Source of the DNA: Nonomuraea sp. NBC_00507
Lineage (GTDB): Bacteria > Actinomycetota > Actinomycetes > Streptosporangiales > Streptosporangiaceae
Direction: 5' to 3'
Assembly: GCF_036013525.1 (NCBI RefSeq)
Contig: NZ_CP107853.1
Coordinates: 4,216,001 to 4,280,000, forward strand
Length of the DNA: 64,000 nucleotides
Below are positions 1 to 9,068 of this stretch, one piece after another; the first letter of the stretch is position 1, and each line of letters begins with the position of its first letter. Made by a program: the position numbers and the translations under genes. The notes beneath the pieces are model-generated. The model saw nothing but the letters and a program-made list of their open reading frames with translations. It ran no database searches and was not told the DNA's origin.

Positions 1-1
1 G

Positions 2-2176
2 CTGCGCCACGTGTACGCGGCGGCCGATCCGCCGGCGTTCACGCTCGTCATGTTGCCGCCGATGGTGGCGTTGCTGGTGACGTGCGCCGTGATCCCGTCC
101 GTGCTGACCAGCAGGTCCCCTTCCTGGCTGCTCGGCCTGGCGGGCACCGGGGTGCTCGCCACCATGACCACGGCGGCCCTGGCCGCCGGGGTCGCGCGCC
201 TGGACGGCGGCACGCCGCCGACCTGGACCGTCATGCTGGCGCCCGTAGCGCTCCTGCTGCTCGCCGCCGTCCCGTGGACGCCGCGGGTCAGAGAGGCGGG
301 GGTGCCCGTCGCCAGGAACGTCGTCGCGATGGTCCCCCTGGCGCTGGTCGCCGTGGCGGCCTGCACGCTGCTGGCCCACTTGGCCGGGGCGCGTGCCGAG
401 CAGCCCGTCACCGGCGTCGTGGTGGTCGCGGTCTCCGTGGTGCTGCTCCTGCTGGCGCGCCTGTTCGTGGCCTCGGCGGCCAACATGCGCCTGCGCGGGC
501 TGGTCAGGCTCGGCGAGCGCCAGCTCAGGGAGCTGGCCGAGAGCTCGGGCGACGTAGTGTTCCTGTGCGACTACGAGGGCGTCCTCCGCGAGATCGGCCC
601 CGGCGTCGAGGTCACCTACGGCTACCGCCCCGACGAGGTGGTCGGCGGGTCGATCTTCGACTACATCCACCCCGAGGACGTGCCCGGCATCCAGGTCGCC
701 CTGCGTGCCATGCACCTCGACGAGGACAACGCCGCCCCTGGCTCCTGCCTGATCGCCTGCCGGGTACGCGCGGCCGACGGCACCTGGCGTCCCACCGAGT
801 CGGTCGCCACCCGCCACGTCGGCGGCGACGAGCTCATGCTGGTCACCACCAGGGACGTCAGCGACGAGGAGGCCCTGCGCAACCAGGTCGCCCACCTGAC
901 CTTCCACGACGGCATCACCGGCCTGCCCAACCGCGCCTACTTCGAGGAGCGCACCCGCGAGGTGCTGACCGGGCGCGCCTCCGGGCACGTCGCGGTGATC
1001 TTCCTCGACCTCGACGGGTTCACCTCGGTCAACGACTCGGTGGGGCACGCCAGCGGCGACTACCTGCTCGGGCAGGCGGCCCGGCGGCTGCGTGGCGCCG
1101 TGCGCGTCGACGACACGCTCGCCCGGTGGGGCGGCGACGAGTTCGCGGTGCTGGTGGAGACCGGCGGCGAGGCGCAGGTCGCCGTGGACCTGGCCGAGCG
1201 GCTCGTCCGGGCGGTTTCCCAGGAGCCGTTCCGGGTGGCCGACCGGGACGTGGCGCTGACCGCGAGCGTGGGCGTGGCGTTCACCGAGGACGACACGCCG
1301 GCCGGCGATCTCCTGCGTAACGCGGATGTCGCCATGGCGCGCTCCAAAGAGCTGGGCGGGCGGCGGGTGGAGGTGTTCGCCGCGCACATGCACGCGGACG
1401 TCGTACGCCGCCTGGAGCTGGCCGCCGACCTGCAGCGGGCGCTGATCGAGCAGCAGTTCGCGATCGAATACCAGCCCGTGGTCGACCTCGCCACGTCGCG
1501 TGTGACCGCGGTCGAGGCGCTCGTACGGTGGTGGCGCGGGTCGGTGTTCGTGCCGCCCGAGCAGTTCCTGGGGCCGGCCGAGGACACCGGACTGATCGTG
1601 CCGCTGAGCGAGTGGATCCTGCGCGAGGCGTGCAGGGAGGTCGCCGCCTGGCGGGCCTCGTCGTGGGACATCGGACTGTCGCTCAACCTGTCGGCCCGTC
1701 AGATCACCGCGCCCCGCTTCGTCGAGACGGTCGAGGAGGCGCTGGCCGAGAGCGGGCTGCCGGCCTCCGCCCTCACGCTCGAGGTGATCGAGGAGATGCT
1801 CGTCGAGGACGCCGAGGAGACGATCAGGCGGCTGTCGGAGCTGCGTGCGCTCGGGGTGCGGCTGGCGATCGACGACTTCGGCACCGGCTACGCCTCGCTG
1901 GCGTTCCTCAGGCAACTGCCGGTCGACATGATCAAGATCGATCCGTCGTTCGTGGCGGGACTCGGCAGGGACGACACGCTGACGCTGCTCACGCGGACGA
2001 TCGTGCGGCTCGGCCACGATCTCGGGCTGACCGTGGTTGCTGAGGGAATCGAGCGTCCAGAACAGCTGGAGCTGCTGCGGAAAATGGGCTGCACCAGCGG
2101 CCAGGGCTTCCTCGTGGCCCGCCCCATGGCGGCGCGCGGGGTCGACTCCCTGATGCGGACGAGTCTCACGGTTTGA
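2..2176 (+). CDS. Membrane PAS-GGDEF-EAL cyclic-di-GMP protein (5' partial)
   Basis: This is a bifunctional cyclic-di-GMP signalling protein of the diguanylate cyclase/phosphodiesterase type. The frame is open to the window edge, so the true start probably lies upstream; a GTG at 11 is only the first internal start. The visible part has several hydrophobic segments (about residues 1-160), a PAS domain (about 165-275), a GGDEF domain with intact RWGGDEF and an RVDD inhibitory-site motif five residues before it, and an EAL domain with EALVRW and DDFGTGYASL. With both catalytic signatures intact, synthesis and hydrolysis of c-di-GMP are both possible; which one dominates cannot be read from sequence. 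It ends about 200 bp before ilvB and is separated from it by that gene's own promoter, so it is not part of the ilv operon. Confidence 0.93.
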   Translation: MRHVYAAADPPAFTLVMLPPMVALLVTCAVIPSVLTSRSPSWLLGLAGTGVLATMTTAALAAGVARLDGGTPPTWTVMLAPVALLLLAAVPWTPRVREAGVPVARNVVAMVPLALVAVAACTLLAHLAGARAEQPVTGVVVVAVSVVLLLLARLFVASAANMRLRGLVRLGERQLRELAESSGDVVFLCDYEGVLREIGPGVEVTYGYRPDEVVGGSIFDYIHPEDVPGIQVALRAMHLDEDNAAPGSCLIACRVRAADGTWRPTESVATRHVGGDELMLVTTRDVSDEEALRNQVAHLTFHDGITGLPNRAYFEERTREVLTGRASGHVAVIFLDLDGFTSVNDSVGHASGDYLLGQAARRLRGAVRVDDTLARWGGDEFAVLVETGGEAQVAVDLAERLVRAVSQEPFRVADRDVALTASVGVAFTEDDTPAGDLLRNADVAMARSKELGGRRVEVFAAHMHADVVRRLELAADLQRALIEQQFAIEYQPVVDLATSRVTAVEALVRWWRGSVFVPPEQFLGPAEDTGLIVPLSEWILREACREVAAWRASSWDIGLSLNLSARQITAPRFVETVEEALAESGLPASALTLEVIEEMLVEDAEETIRRLSELRALGVRLAIDDFGTGYASLAFLRQLPVDMIKIDPSFVAGLGRDDTLTLLTRTIVRLGHDLGLTVVAEGIERPEQLELLRKMGCTSGQGFLVARPMAARGVDSLMRTSLTV

Positions 2177-2193
2177 GACTTGTGTCCACGAAG

Positions 2194-2224
2194 TTGGCAT
2201 CAGGGCGTTCGAAGCGGCTATCGT
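2194..2224 (+). promoter_or_regulatory. Putative promoter of the ilvB leader transcript
   Basis: TTGGCA at 2194-2199 and TATCGT at 2219-2224 resemble -35 and -10 boxes with a 19-bp spacer. The -10 box ends exactly 7 nt before the ATG of the leader ORF at 2232, which predicts a leaderless transcript starting at that ATG. This is inference from spacing. Confidence 0.55.
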
Positions 2225-2231
2225 GGACGAC

Positions 2232-2282
2232 ATGCTTCGCAGTGAGATTCTCGTAGTACTTCGCCGGCGCGCAGGCCGTTAG
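2232..2282 (+). CDS. ilvB operon leader peptide (Ile-Leu-Val rich)
   Basis: This 16-codon ORF encodes MLRSEILVVLRRRAGR and has five consecutive branched-chain codons (Ile, Leu, Val, Val, Leu) followed by an Arg-rich tail. It matches the known style of actinobacterial ilvB leader peptides, where ribosome stalling on scarce charged Ile/Leu/Val tRNAs controls an attenuator. The tail codons (2265-2275) form one arm of an 11-bp stem with 2296-2306. There is no Shine-Dalgarno sequence, and the putative -10 box sits 7 nt upstream, so translation is probably leaderless. An intrinsic terminator follows and ilvB starts 100 bp downstream. Confidence 0.85.
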   Translation: MLRSEILVVLRRRAGR

Positions 2283-2305
2283 CGAAGCACCGCGACCTGC
2301 GCGCC

Positions 2306-2345
2306 GCCCCAGACCCACCGCCCCCGGTGGGAAGGGGCATTTTTT
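2306..2345 (+). terminator. ilvB attenuator terminator
   Basis: CCCACCG (2314-2320) pairs with CGGTGGG (2325-2331) around a four-base loop, and GCCCC (2306-2310) pairs with GGGGC (2334-2338). A run of six T follows at 2340-2345. It lies between the leader peptide and ilvB. The stem 2265-2275/2296-2306 just upstream would be the pause or competing structure. I did not resolve a clean antiterminator pairing by eye. Confidence 0.8.
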
Positions 2346-2381
2346 ATGTCCTAAGCGAGTAGCCACGCAAGGAACGAGCCG

Positions 2382-4121
2382 ATGACCGAACGCATGACAG
2401 GTGCACAAGCCCTGGTGAGGGCGTTGGAGCACGTGGGAGTCGACACCGTGTTCGGGATCCCTGGCGGCGCCATCCTGCCCGCCTACGATCCTCTCTACGA
2501 CTCGACCAAGGTCCGGCACGTGCTTGTACGGCACGAGCAGGGCGCAGGCCACGCGGCCGAGGGTTATGCGCAGGCCACCGGCAAGGTCGGGGTGTGCATG
2601 GCGACCAGCGGTCCCGGCGCCACCAACCTGGTGACGCCGATCGCGGACGCCTACATGGACTCCGTGCCGATCGTGGCGATCACCGGGCAGGTGGCCAGCG
2701 GCGCGATCGGCACGGACGCCTTCCAGGAAGCGGACATCTCCGGCATCACGATGCCGATCACCAAGCACAACTTCCTGGTCACCGATCCCGCGGACATCCC
2801 GCGCACGATCGCGGAGGCGTTCCACATCGCCTCGACCGGCCGACCCGGGCCGGTGCTGGTGGACATCTCCAAGGACGCGTTGCAGGCCGAGACCACCTTC
2901 TCGTGGCCGCCGGTGATGCAGCTGCCGGGCTACCGCCCGGTCACGCGGCCGCACTCCAAGCAGATCCGCGAGGCGGCCAAGCTGATCGCCGAGTCCAGGC
3001 GGCCGGTCCTGTACGTCGGCGGCGGCGTGCACAAGGCCCGCGCCTCGGCCGAGCTGCTGCAACTGGCCGAGCTGACGAACATCCCGGTCATCACCACCCT
3101 GATGGCGCGCGGCACGTTCCCCGACAGCCACCCGCAGCACATGGGGATGCCCGGCATGCACGGCAGCGTGTCGGCCGTCGGCGCGCTGCAGCAGTCCGAC
3201 CTGCTCATCGGCCTGGGGGTGCGCTTCGACGACCGGGTGACCGGCCACCTGCCGTCGTTCGCGCCGCACGCGAAGGTCGTGCACGCCGACATCGACCCGG
3301 CCGAGATCTCCAAGAACCGCCACGCCGACGTGCCGATCGTGGGCGACTGCAAGGAGGTCATCACCGACCTCATCGCCGCGATCCAGGCGTCCGGGCAGAA
3401 GGGCGACTACGCCGACTGGTGGACGCTGCTCAACGGCTACAAGGAGACCTACCCGCTGGGCTACGAGGAGTTCGAGGACGGCTCGCTGGCCCCTCAATAC
3501 GTGATGCAGCGGCTGAGCGCGATCGCCGGACCGGACACCTACTACGTGGCCGGGGTCGGGCAGCACCAGATGTGGGCCTCTCAGTTCATCGACTACGAAA
3601 ACCCGGGCACGTTCATCAACTCCGGCGGCCTCGGCACCATGGGCTTCGCCGTGCCGGCCGCGATGGGCGCCAAGATGGGCCGCCCGGACGCCACGGTGTG
3701 GGCCATCGACGGCGACGGCTGTTTCCAGATGACCAACCAGGAGCTGGCCACCTGCGCGCTGGAGGGCGTCCCGGTCAAGATCGCCGTCATCAACAACGGT
3801 AATCTCGGCATGGTCCGCCAGTGGCAGACGCTCTTCTACGACCAGCGATACTCCAATACGGACCTGCAGACGACGCGCCGGATCCCGGACTTCGTGAAGC
3901 TCGCCGAGGCCTATGGTTGTGTGGGTCTGCGGTGCGAGCGTCCCGAGGACGTGGACGCCGTCATCAAGAAGGCCATGGAGATCAACGACGTGCCCGTCGT
4001 GGTCGACTTCGTCGTCCACCAGGACGCGATGGTCTGGCCCATGGTCGCGGCAGGCACCAGCAACGACGACATCAAGATCGCCCGCGACATGGCGCCGAAG
4101 TGGGAGAACGAGGATGAGTAG
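2382..4121 (+). CDS. ilvB: Acetolactate synthase large (catalytic) subunit
   Basis: Acetohydroxyacid synthase catalytic subunit, the first common enzyme of valine, leucine and isoleucine synthesis: it condenses pyruvate with pyruvate or 2-oxobutyrate using thiamine diphosphate, Mg and FAD. At 579 residues it is slightly shorter than many IlvB proteins but complete. Visible are the N-terminal TPP-activating glutamate in GYA-preceding [11 protein letters not shown], the central FAD-domain region, and the C-terminal TPP/Mg motif [12 protein letters not shown]. The ATG at 2382 follows an AAGGA-containing ribosome site. Expression is predicted to depend on the attenuator upstream. The stop overlaps the ilvN start by 8 bp, so the two subunits are translationally coupled. 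Confidence 0.98.
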   Translation: MTERMTGAQALVRALEHVGVDTVFGIPGGAILPAYDPLYDSTKVRHVLVRHEQGAGHAAEGYAQATGKVGVCMATSGPGATNLVTPIADAYMDSVPIVAITGQVASGAIGTDAFQEADISGITMPITKHNFLVTDPADIPRTIAEAFHIASTGRPGPVLVDISKDALQAETTFSWPPVMQLPGYRPVTRPHSKQIREAAKLIAESRRPVLYVGGGVHKARASAELLQLAELTNIPVITTLMARGTFPDSHPQHMGMPGMHGSVSAVGALQQSDLLIGLGVRFDDRVTGHLPSFAPHAKVVHADIDPAEISKNRHADVPIVGDCKEVITDLIAAIQASGQKGDYADWWTLLNGYKETYPLGYEEFEDGSLAPQYVMQRLSAIAGPDTYYVAGVGQHQMWASQFIDYENPGTFINSGGLGTMGFAVPAAMGAKMGRPDATVWAIDGDGCFQMTNQELATCALEGVPVKIAVINNGNLGMVRQWQTLFYDQRYSNTDLQTTRRIPDFVKLAEAYGCVGLRCERPEDVDAVIKKAMEINDVPVVVDFVVHQDAMVWPMVAAGTSNDDIKIARDMAPKWENEDE

Positions 4122-4638
4122 GCACACTCTGTCGGTGCTTGTCGAGAACAAGCCGGGTGTTCTGGCGCGCGTGTCCGCGTTGTTCAGCCGCCGGGGGTTC
4201 AACATCGACTCGCTGGCCGTCGGGCCGACCGAGCACGACGACATCTCGCGCATGACGATCGTCGTCAGCGTCGAGGACCTGCCGCTCGAGCAGGTCACCA
4301 AGCAGCTCAACAAGCTGGTCAACGTGCTCAAGATCGTCGAGCTCGACCCGTCGCAGTCGGTGCAGCGCGAGCTGATGCTGATCAAGGTCAAGGCCGACGC
4401 CGAGAGCCGCTCGCACGTGCTGGAGCTCGTCCAGCTCTTCCGCGCCCGCTGCGTCGACGTGGCGGCCGACGCCGTGACCATCGAGGTCACCGGCACTCCC
4501 GACAAGCTCGACGCGTTCATCAAGGTCCTCGAGCCGTTCGGGATCAAAGAACTCGTCCAATCGGGCATGGTGGCCATCGGCCGCGGCGCCCGTTCCATCA
4601 CTGACCGGTCCCTCAGGGCACTGGACCGTACCGCCTGA
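4114..4638 (+). CDS. ilvN: Acetolactate synthase small (regulatory) subunit
   Basis: Regulatory subunit that stimulates IlvB and gives valine feedback inhibition. The 174-residue product starts with an ACT domain ([17 protein letters not shown]) and has the usual C-terminal small-subunit domain. The ATG at 4114 lies inside the end of ilvB, which is the common actinobacterial arrangement; an earlier start in the same frame would overlap ilvB by 200 bp and is not credible. ilvC follows after 14 bp. Confidence 0.97.
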   Translation: MSRHTLSVLVENKPGVLARVSALFSRRGFNIDSLAVGPTEHDDISRMTIVVSVEDLPLEQVTKQLNKLVNVLKIVELDPSQSVQRELMLIKVKADAESRSHVLELVQLFRARCVDVAADAVTIEVTGTPDKLDAFIKVLEPFGIKELVQSGMVAIGRGARSITDRSLRALDRTA

Positions 4639-4652
4639 AAGGTTTTGAGCAA

Positions 4653-5645
4653 GTGACCGAGATTTACTACGACGACCAGGCCGACCTGTCGATCATCCAG
4701 GGACGCCACGTGGCCGTGCTGGGGTACGGCAGCCAGGGCCACGCCCACGCGCTCTCCCTCCGGGACTCCGGCGTGGACGTGCGGGTCGGCCTGCCCGAAG
4801 GCTCCAAGAGCCGCGAGAAGGCGGAGAACGACGGCCTGCGGGTCGTCACGCCGGCGGAGGCCGTCGAGGAGGCCAACGTCACGATGATCCTCGCGCCGGA
4901 CCACATCCAGCGCCACCTCTACGCCGAGCACGTCGCCCCCAACCTCGTCGAGGGCGACGCCCTGTTCTTCGGCCACGGCCTGAACATCCGCTACGGCCTC
5001 ATCGAGGCGCCCGAGGGCGTGGACGTGTGCATGGTCGCCCCGAAGGGCCCCGGCCACCTCGTCCGCCGTCAGTTCGAGGCCGGGCGCGGCGTGCCGTGTC
5101 TCGTGGCCGTCGAGAAGGACGCCTCCGGCAAGGCGCTGGACCTGGCGCTGTCGTACGCCAAGGGCATCGGCGGCACCCGCGCCGGCGCGCTGCGCACCAC
5201 GTTCAAGGAGGAGACGGAGACCGACCTGTTCGGCGAGCAGGCCGTGCTCTGCGGTGGTGTGTCCGAGCTCATCAAGGCGGGCTTCGACACGCTGATCGAG
5301 GCCGGCTACCAGCCGGAGGTCGCCTACTTCGAGTGCCTGCACGAGATGAAGCTCATCGTCGACCTGATGTACGAGGGCGGCATCTCCAAGATGTACTGGT
5401 CGGTCTCCGACACGGCCGAGTACGGCGGCTACACCCGCGGCCCGCGCGTGATCGGCGACGAGGCCCGTCAGGAGATGCGCCGCATCCTGGGCGAGATCCA
5501 GGACGGGTCGTTCGCGCGGGAGCTCGTCGATGAGTTCGACAGCGGCCAGAAGAAGTTCTCGCAATACCGCGAGGAGCTGGCCGAGGACCCGATCGAGAAG
5601 ACGGGCGCCAAGCTGCGCCCGATGATGAGCTGGCTGAAGGCCTAG
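4653..5645 (+). CDS. ilvC: Ketol-acid reductoisomerase (class I)
   Basis: Converts 2-acetolactate or 2-aceto-2-hydroxybutyrate to the dihydroxy acid using NADPH and Mg. The 330-residue length fits short class I KARI. The nucleotide-binding loop [13 protein letters not shown] is at about residues 25-37 and a Ser/Arg-containing segment ([11 protein letters not shown]) suits NADPH preference. Metal ligands occur in the C-terminal knotted domain ([11 protein letters not shown] and the ECLHE region). GTG is chosen as start because it lies 14 bp after ilvN and gives the usual N-terminus. It is the last gene of ilvBNC; a hairpin follows within 6 bp of the stop. Confidence 0.98.
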   Translation: MTEIYYDDQADLSIIQGRHVAVLGYGSQGHAHALSLRDSGVDVRVGLPEGSKSREKAENDGLRVVTPAEAVEEANVTMILAPDHIQRHLYAEHVAPNLVEGDALFFGHGLNIRYGLIEAPEGVDVCMVAPKGPGHLVRRQFEAGRGVPCLVAVEKDASGKALDLALSYAKGIGGTRAGALRTTFKEETETDLFGEQAVLCGGVSELIKAGFDTLIEAGYQPEVAYFECLHEMKLIVDLMYEGGISKMYWSVSDTAEYGGYTRGPRVIGDEARQEMRRILGEIQDGSFARELVDEFDSGQKKFSQYREELAEDPIEKTGAKLRPMMSWLKA

Positions 5646-5646
5646 T

Positions 5647-7254
5647 TCACGGGCGATCCGGGTGGGCGTTCGCGCGCCCACCCGGTGCCCGATCGGCGTA
5701 CGTGGCCAGCATCAAGGTCCGGATGGGCGCGAGAAGGCGGTACCGGCGTCCGGCCGGTGTCTCTTCCGAGAGCACCAGGCCGCGATCGACGAGGGCGGCC
5801 AGGGCGTTGAGCGGCTGAGCGGTCAGGCTCTCGAGGCTGAACTGCCGGCCCAGCGCGGCCGCCTGGAGCAGCAGGGTCTGCTCGGGCTCCGTCAGCTCGC
5901 CCCACGCCGCGTCGAGGCTCTTCGCGAACGGAGCCGTCGCGTCCATCAGCGAGCTCAGATCTGACGCGGCCAGCGTGGCGAGGGGGAGGGCGCGCAGCAA
6001 CGAGGCGAGGAACTCCACGACGGCCGGGATGCCGTCCGCTTGGCCACAGAGGCTGTGTACGTACGACTGGTCGTCGGGGGAGAAGGACAGTCCGGGCACG
6101 GCCTGCGTCGCGCGAAGCCGGAACAGTTTCTCGCACGACGCCTTGTCCAGCGGCCGGGTCACCCAGGTGGCCTCGCCGGACAGCCCGAGCGGCCGATTGG
6201 CCGCAATGAGGACCGCAGTCGAGTCGTCGCCGGCGAGAAACGGTTGTGTCAGCTGCGCTACCAGATCGAGCCGGTCGTCGCAGCCGTCGATCGCGAGGAG
6301 CGTGGCGCCGGCGTCGGCGTGCTTGGCCACGATCCGCCTGGCCGCATCGTCGCCGGTGAAGTCGCTCAGCCGCACGTACCGGCCACCGGGGTGGGTGAGC
6401 GCGATCTCCGCCGTCAGCCTGGTCTTGCCGACGCCCGGTGGCCCGATGACCGTCACCAGCCGATGTTCGGCCAGCAGCGCGCCTATCCGTTCGCACTCGG
6501 CCGCCCGGCCCAGCAGCCGGGTGCGCGGGCGCGACAATCTGCGGCCGAGGGAATCCGTGTGGGCTTGCTGGAGCTGGGTTCCGGGGCCGATGCCGAGTTC
6601 GGTGGACAGTCGCCTCCTGATGGTGTCGAACACCTGGATGGCCGAGCCCTGCTGGCCGAGCGTGGTCAGACCCGTCATCAATATGGCGTGCGCCGCCTCG
6701 TCCAGAGACTCGGAGTGGCAGAGTGGCTGGATGAGCTTGATCGCCAGGGCGGGGCGTCCCTCGTCGAGCGCGACCTGCGCGGAGCGCCGGATCACGGCGT
6801 CGCGCTCGGTGAGGAGCACCTTGACGAGGCGGGTGTCGACGCGCCTGGCGGGCACGTTGGTGAAGGGGCGGCCACGCCAGAGTCCGAGGGCCTTGGACAG
6901 CGACTGGAACGTGGCATCGCTCCTGGCCGCCTCCCGGCGGAACAGGCCGAGATCGGAGGCGCTCTCGCCGAGGTCGAGGTAGTAGCCGTTGGCGTCGGTG
7001 ACGAGCTGGAGGTCCGTATCGGACTCGCGAAGCCAGGCGCGTAAGCGGCAGGCGGCGAGATAGAGAGCCCCCTTGGGGTCGCGCGGCGGATCGTGCCGCC
7101 AGACCACGTCGATCAGCGCCTGAGCGGCGATGGGCGTGGAGGCGGAGGCGAGCAGGCCGAGCAGCGCCCGCAGGACCGGCGCGGGTGGAGCATGGAGGGC
7201 GCCGTCTCTGACCAGACCGACTGGACCGAGCACCCCTACGACGACGTTGCGCAA
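5647..7254 (-). CDS. SARP/AfsR-type regulator with BTAD and NB-ARC-like ATPase
   Basis: Pathway-type transcriptional activator of the Streptomyces antibiotic regulatory protein class. The 535-residue product has an OmpR-like winged-helix DNA-binding domain (about 1-95), a bacterial transcriptional activator domain (about 100-245), then a P-loop ATPase with Walker A GPPGVGKTR near residue 270 and a Walker B-like LLAIDGCDD. The long C-terminal TPR region of AfsR is absent, so it is a shortened AfsR type. The TTG start at 7254 is supported by GGGGAGG six bases upstream and a TATGAT -10 box at 7281-7286. It is divergent from the secreted-protein/Mau-like operon, whose promoter holds SARP-style direct repeats. 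The stop lies 1 bp from the ilvC stop (convergent). Confidence 0.88.
   Translation of the reverse strand: MRNVVVGVLGPVGLVRDGALHAPPAPVLRALLGLLASASTPIAAQALIDVVWRHDPPRDPKGALYLAACRLRAWLRESDTDLQLVTDANGYYLDLGESASDLGLFRREAARSDATFQSLSKALGLWRGRPFTNVPARRVDTRLVKVLLTERDAVIRRSAQVALDEGRPALAIKLIQPLCHSESLDEAAHAILMTGLTTLGQQGSAIQVFDTIRRRLSTELGIGPGTQLQQAHTDSLGRRLSRPRTRLLGRAAECERIGALLAEHRLVTVIGPPGVGKTRLTAEIALTHPGGRYVRLSDFTGDDAARRIVAKHADAGATLLAIDGCDDRLDLVAQLTQPFLAGDDSTAVLIAANRPLGLSGEATWVTRPLDKASCEKLFRLRATQAVPGLSFSPDDQSYVHSLCGQADGIPAVVEFLASLLRALPLATLAASDLSSLMDATAPFAKSLDAAWGELTEPEQTLLLQAAALGRQFSLESLTAQPLNALAALVDRGLVLSEETPAGRRYRLLAPIRTLMLATYADRAPGGRANAHPDRP
5651..5690. terminator. Bidirectional hairpin between ilvC and the SARP gene
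   Basis: CCGGGTGGGCG (5658-5668) pairs with CGCCCACCCGG (5675-5685) over a six-base loop, and an outer GGGC/GCCC pair brackets it. It starts 6 bp after the ilvC stop and sits inside the last codons of the leftward regulator gene, so it can terminate transcripts from both sides. There is no T-run. Confidence 0.65.
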
Positions 7255-7390
7255 CCGTCACCTCCCCGATCTTGACGACGATCATACGGATCGGTCGATC
7301 TTTGCGGTAGGGGCCCTTTCCGGAATCCTTCCGGAGGCTTTCCGCGCACCATATGTGGTCGATCGTCCGATTTTTCTGCGCGGAATCCTC

Positions 7391-7419
7391 TTGATCGTTG
7401 ATTGATCTGGCTTGATCGT
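7391..7419 (+). promoter_or_regulatory. Three TTGATC direct repeats, candidate SARP operator and promoter
   Basis: TTGATCG at 7391, TTGATCT at 7402 and TTGATCG at 7412 stand at steps of 11 and 10 bp, the phasing known for SARP heptamer targets. The last copy contains GATCGT (7414-7419), a plausible -10 box ending 7 nt before the ATG at 7427, so the upstream copies would cover the -35 region. The divergent SARP gene is the obvious candidate binder; this link is inference. Confidence 0.55.
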
Positions 7420-7426
7420 CAGTCCC

Positions 7427-7846
7427 ATGCGCTCGCTATCGCTCGCTGCATCGGTGGCCCTGGCCGCCTCCGTCCTGCTGACGGCCTCTCCCGCCAACGC
7501 GGCAACCCCACAAGGTGTCTGCGGATCCGGCTACTCCGTCGTCGACTCGCTGCCCATCTCCACCGGGAAGCTCTGGGCCACGGTGTACCTGCTGTACAAC
7601 AGCGGCAACGGCTACAACTGCGTGGTCACGATGAAGAAGACCGACCTCTCCGTGGCCACGTTCACCGAGGCGCGGCTGCAGGTCAGCGGATCGTCCACGA
7701 TCCACCGAAACAACGGCAATTTCTTCGAGTACGCGGGTCCGGTCCGGGCGTACGCCCGAGGCAAGTGCGTCCAGTTCGGCGGCACGGCCTCCGACCGGGG
7801 CGGCCAGAGGTTCTCGAGCCTGAGCCCGTGGGGCCACTGCGGATGA
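7427..7846 (+). CDS. Secreted spore-associated-protein-A-like protein
   Basis: A 139-residue exported protein with a clear Sec signal peptide: basic start MRSLSL, hydrophobic core and cleavage after SPANA. The mature part contains CGSGY..., GYNCVVTMKK and a C-terminal WGHCG, and resembles the family called spore-associated protein A in Streptomyces, whose function is not established. Four cysteines in the mature part suggest two disulfides. I chose ATG 7427 rather than the upstream TTG at 7412 because the signal peptide begins there and a -10-like box ends 7 nt before it. It is the first gene of the operon controlled from the repeat-bearing promoter; the next gene starts after 27 bp. Confidence 0.75.
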   Translation: MRSLSLAASVALAASVLLTASPANAATPQGVCGSGYSVVDSLPISTGKLWATVYLLYNSGNGYNCVVTMKKTDLSVATFTEARLQVSGSSTIHRNNGNFFEYAGPVRAYARGKCVQFGGTASDRGGQRFSSLSPWGHCG

Positions 7847-7873
7847 GCACCAACCACACAGAGGAGCGATGAG

Positions 7874-8554
7874 GTGAAAGATCGTACGCCGGACGGCCGC
7901 ACCCTCGTGGTCGACGGAAATTCGCTGCCCTTCCTTAACTCCTGGGCCTACGTCTTCTGGATGCACGGTCCCGACGGCGCCTTCCGCGCCCAGGTCGTGC
8001 CCGCCGGCTCGGCGGAGATCCTGGGCAAGCAGCTCGGCGACTGGCCGCGCTACAAGGTCCGCGAGATCGCCCACAACGGCGGACGGATCCTCTCGCTCGA
8101 GGACGCTTCCATCGGCGGGACCACTTTCGTATGGGTGGGCCCGCAGCACGAGATCGCCACCTACATCGGCGGGACGAACGTCCCCCTGGAGATCTTCATG
8201 GACTGGCTCGCCCAGTTCGATATCCAGGACTCGCCCACCGGCCTGACCATGCTTCCCCGTCCGGGATCGCGGGTGCGATATGGGCGGATGCTCGCGTTCA
8301 ACACGATCGACCAGGTGTGCTCCGTGCAAATCAAGCCGAAGGGCGACGTCACGGACGCATTGCCGCGCAGTACGGGCAAGCGCGTGCGCGGTGGGTCCAT
8401 GTGGCGCTCCGACGAGTACGACGAGCAAGGAAATCTGAAGGTGCGCTCGGCCATCGTGGTCAACGACACCACCGCCACGACGATCGTGGCCGCCAAGCCG
8501 GACGACCCGGCGTTCGTCGGCGTGGTCGAATCGGTGAGCTGCGGGCTGAGCTGA
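7874..8554 (+). CDS. Unknown 226-aa protein in the Mau-like cluster
   Basis: I do not recognise this family. The 226-residue product has no signal peptide or membrane segment; it starts with a polar stretch, is rich in aromatic residues (SWAYVFWMHG, MDWLAQFD) and ends in VSCGLS. It has only two cysteines. GTG at 7874 is preceded by GAGGAG at a suitable distance. Its stop overlaps the ATG of the next gene (TGATG), so it is co-translated with the MauD-like thioredoxin. A cytoplasmic partner or maturation role for the exported Cys-rich protein is possible, but nothing in the sequence proves it. Confidence 0.7.
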   Translation: MKDRTPDGRTLVVDGNSLPFLNSWAYVFWMHGPDGAFRAQVVPAGSAEILGKQLGDWPRYKVREIAHNGGRILSLEDASIGGTTFVWVGPQHEIATYIGGTNVPLEIFMDWLAQFDIQDSPTGLTMLPRPGSRVRYGRMLAFNTIDQVCSVQIKPKGDVTDALPRSTGKRVRGGSMWRSDEYDEQGNLKVRSAIVVNDTTATTIVAAKPDDPAFVGVVESVSCGLS

Positions 8555-9063
8555 TGCAGAACATCATGAACACCATCGCGGTCCTGGCCCTGCTCGGTAC
8601 CGTGATCGCGCTCTTCGCCCTGTCCGCGCTCCTCAAGATGGTGCGCGATCTGCAGAACGAGGTCCGCGGCATGGCTTCGGTCGCGCCCGTTCCGACCATG
8701 CAACGGTCGGTGCCCCGCTTCGCCTCGGCCGACGGGCTGCCGACCTTCGTGCTGGTGGTGCGGGAAGAGTGTTACCTCTGTGCCGAGCGGGCGCAGCGGC
8801 TGGCGCTCGCCCCCGGCTCCGCCGTACAGGGGCACTTGGTCCTGCTCGCCGCGACCCCGGGATGCGCCGACTGGGTGGCGAGCACGGACGTGACGGCGAT
8901 CATCGACGCCGACCTGCTCGGCACGGTCGCGGTCGGTGCCACGCCATCGCTGGTGAAGTACGCCGCCGACGGCACGGAGGAGTGGCGGCGGGCAGTCGGC
9001 TCCGACGAAGACCTGGACACCTACCTCGGCGTGTCCGCACAAGAACCTATCGAAGTGAGGTGA
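8554..9063 (+). CDS. MauD-like membrane-anchored thioredoxin
   Basis: A 169-residue protein with an N-terminal membrane anchor (about residues 5-27) followed by a thioredoxin-like domain. The active-site motif is CYLC in the sequence REECYLCAER, after FVLVV, and GATPSLVKY provides the typical cis-proline loop (TP). This matches MauD, the predicted disulfide carrier needed for methylamine dehydrogenase small-subunit maturation. The ATG overlaps the upstream stop and the next gene, a Cys-rich Tat protein, starts 5 bp later. It probably acts outside the membrane with the MauE-like protein at 10276 to form or shuffle disulfides in that neighbour. Confidence 0.78.
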   Translation: MQNIMNTIAVLALLGTVIALFALSALLKMVRDLQNEVRGMASVAPVPTMQRSVPRFASADGLPTFVLVVREECYLCAERAQRLALAPGSAVQGHLVLLAATPGCADWVASTDVTAIIDADLLGTVAVGATPSLVKYAADGTEEWRRAVGSDEDLDTYLGVSAQEPIEVR

Positions 9064-9068
9064 GCTGG

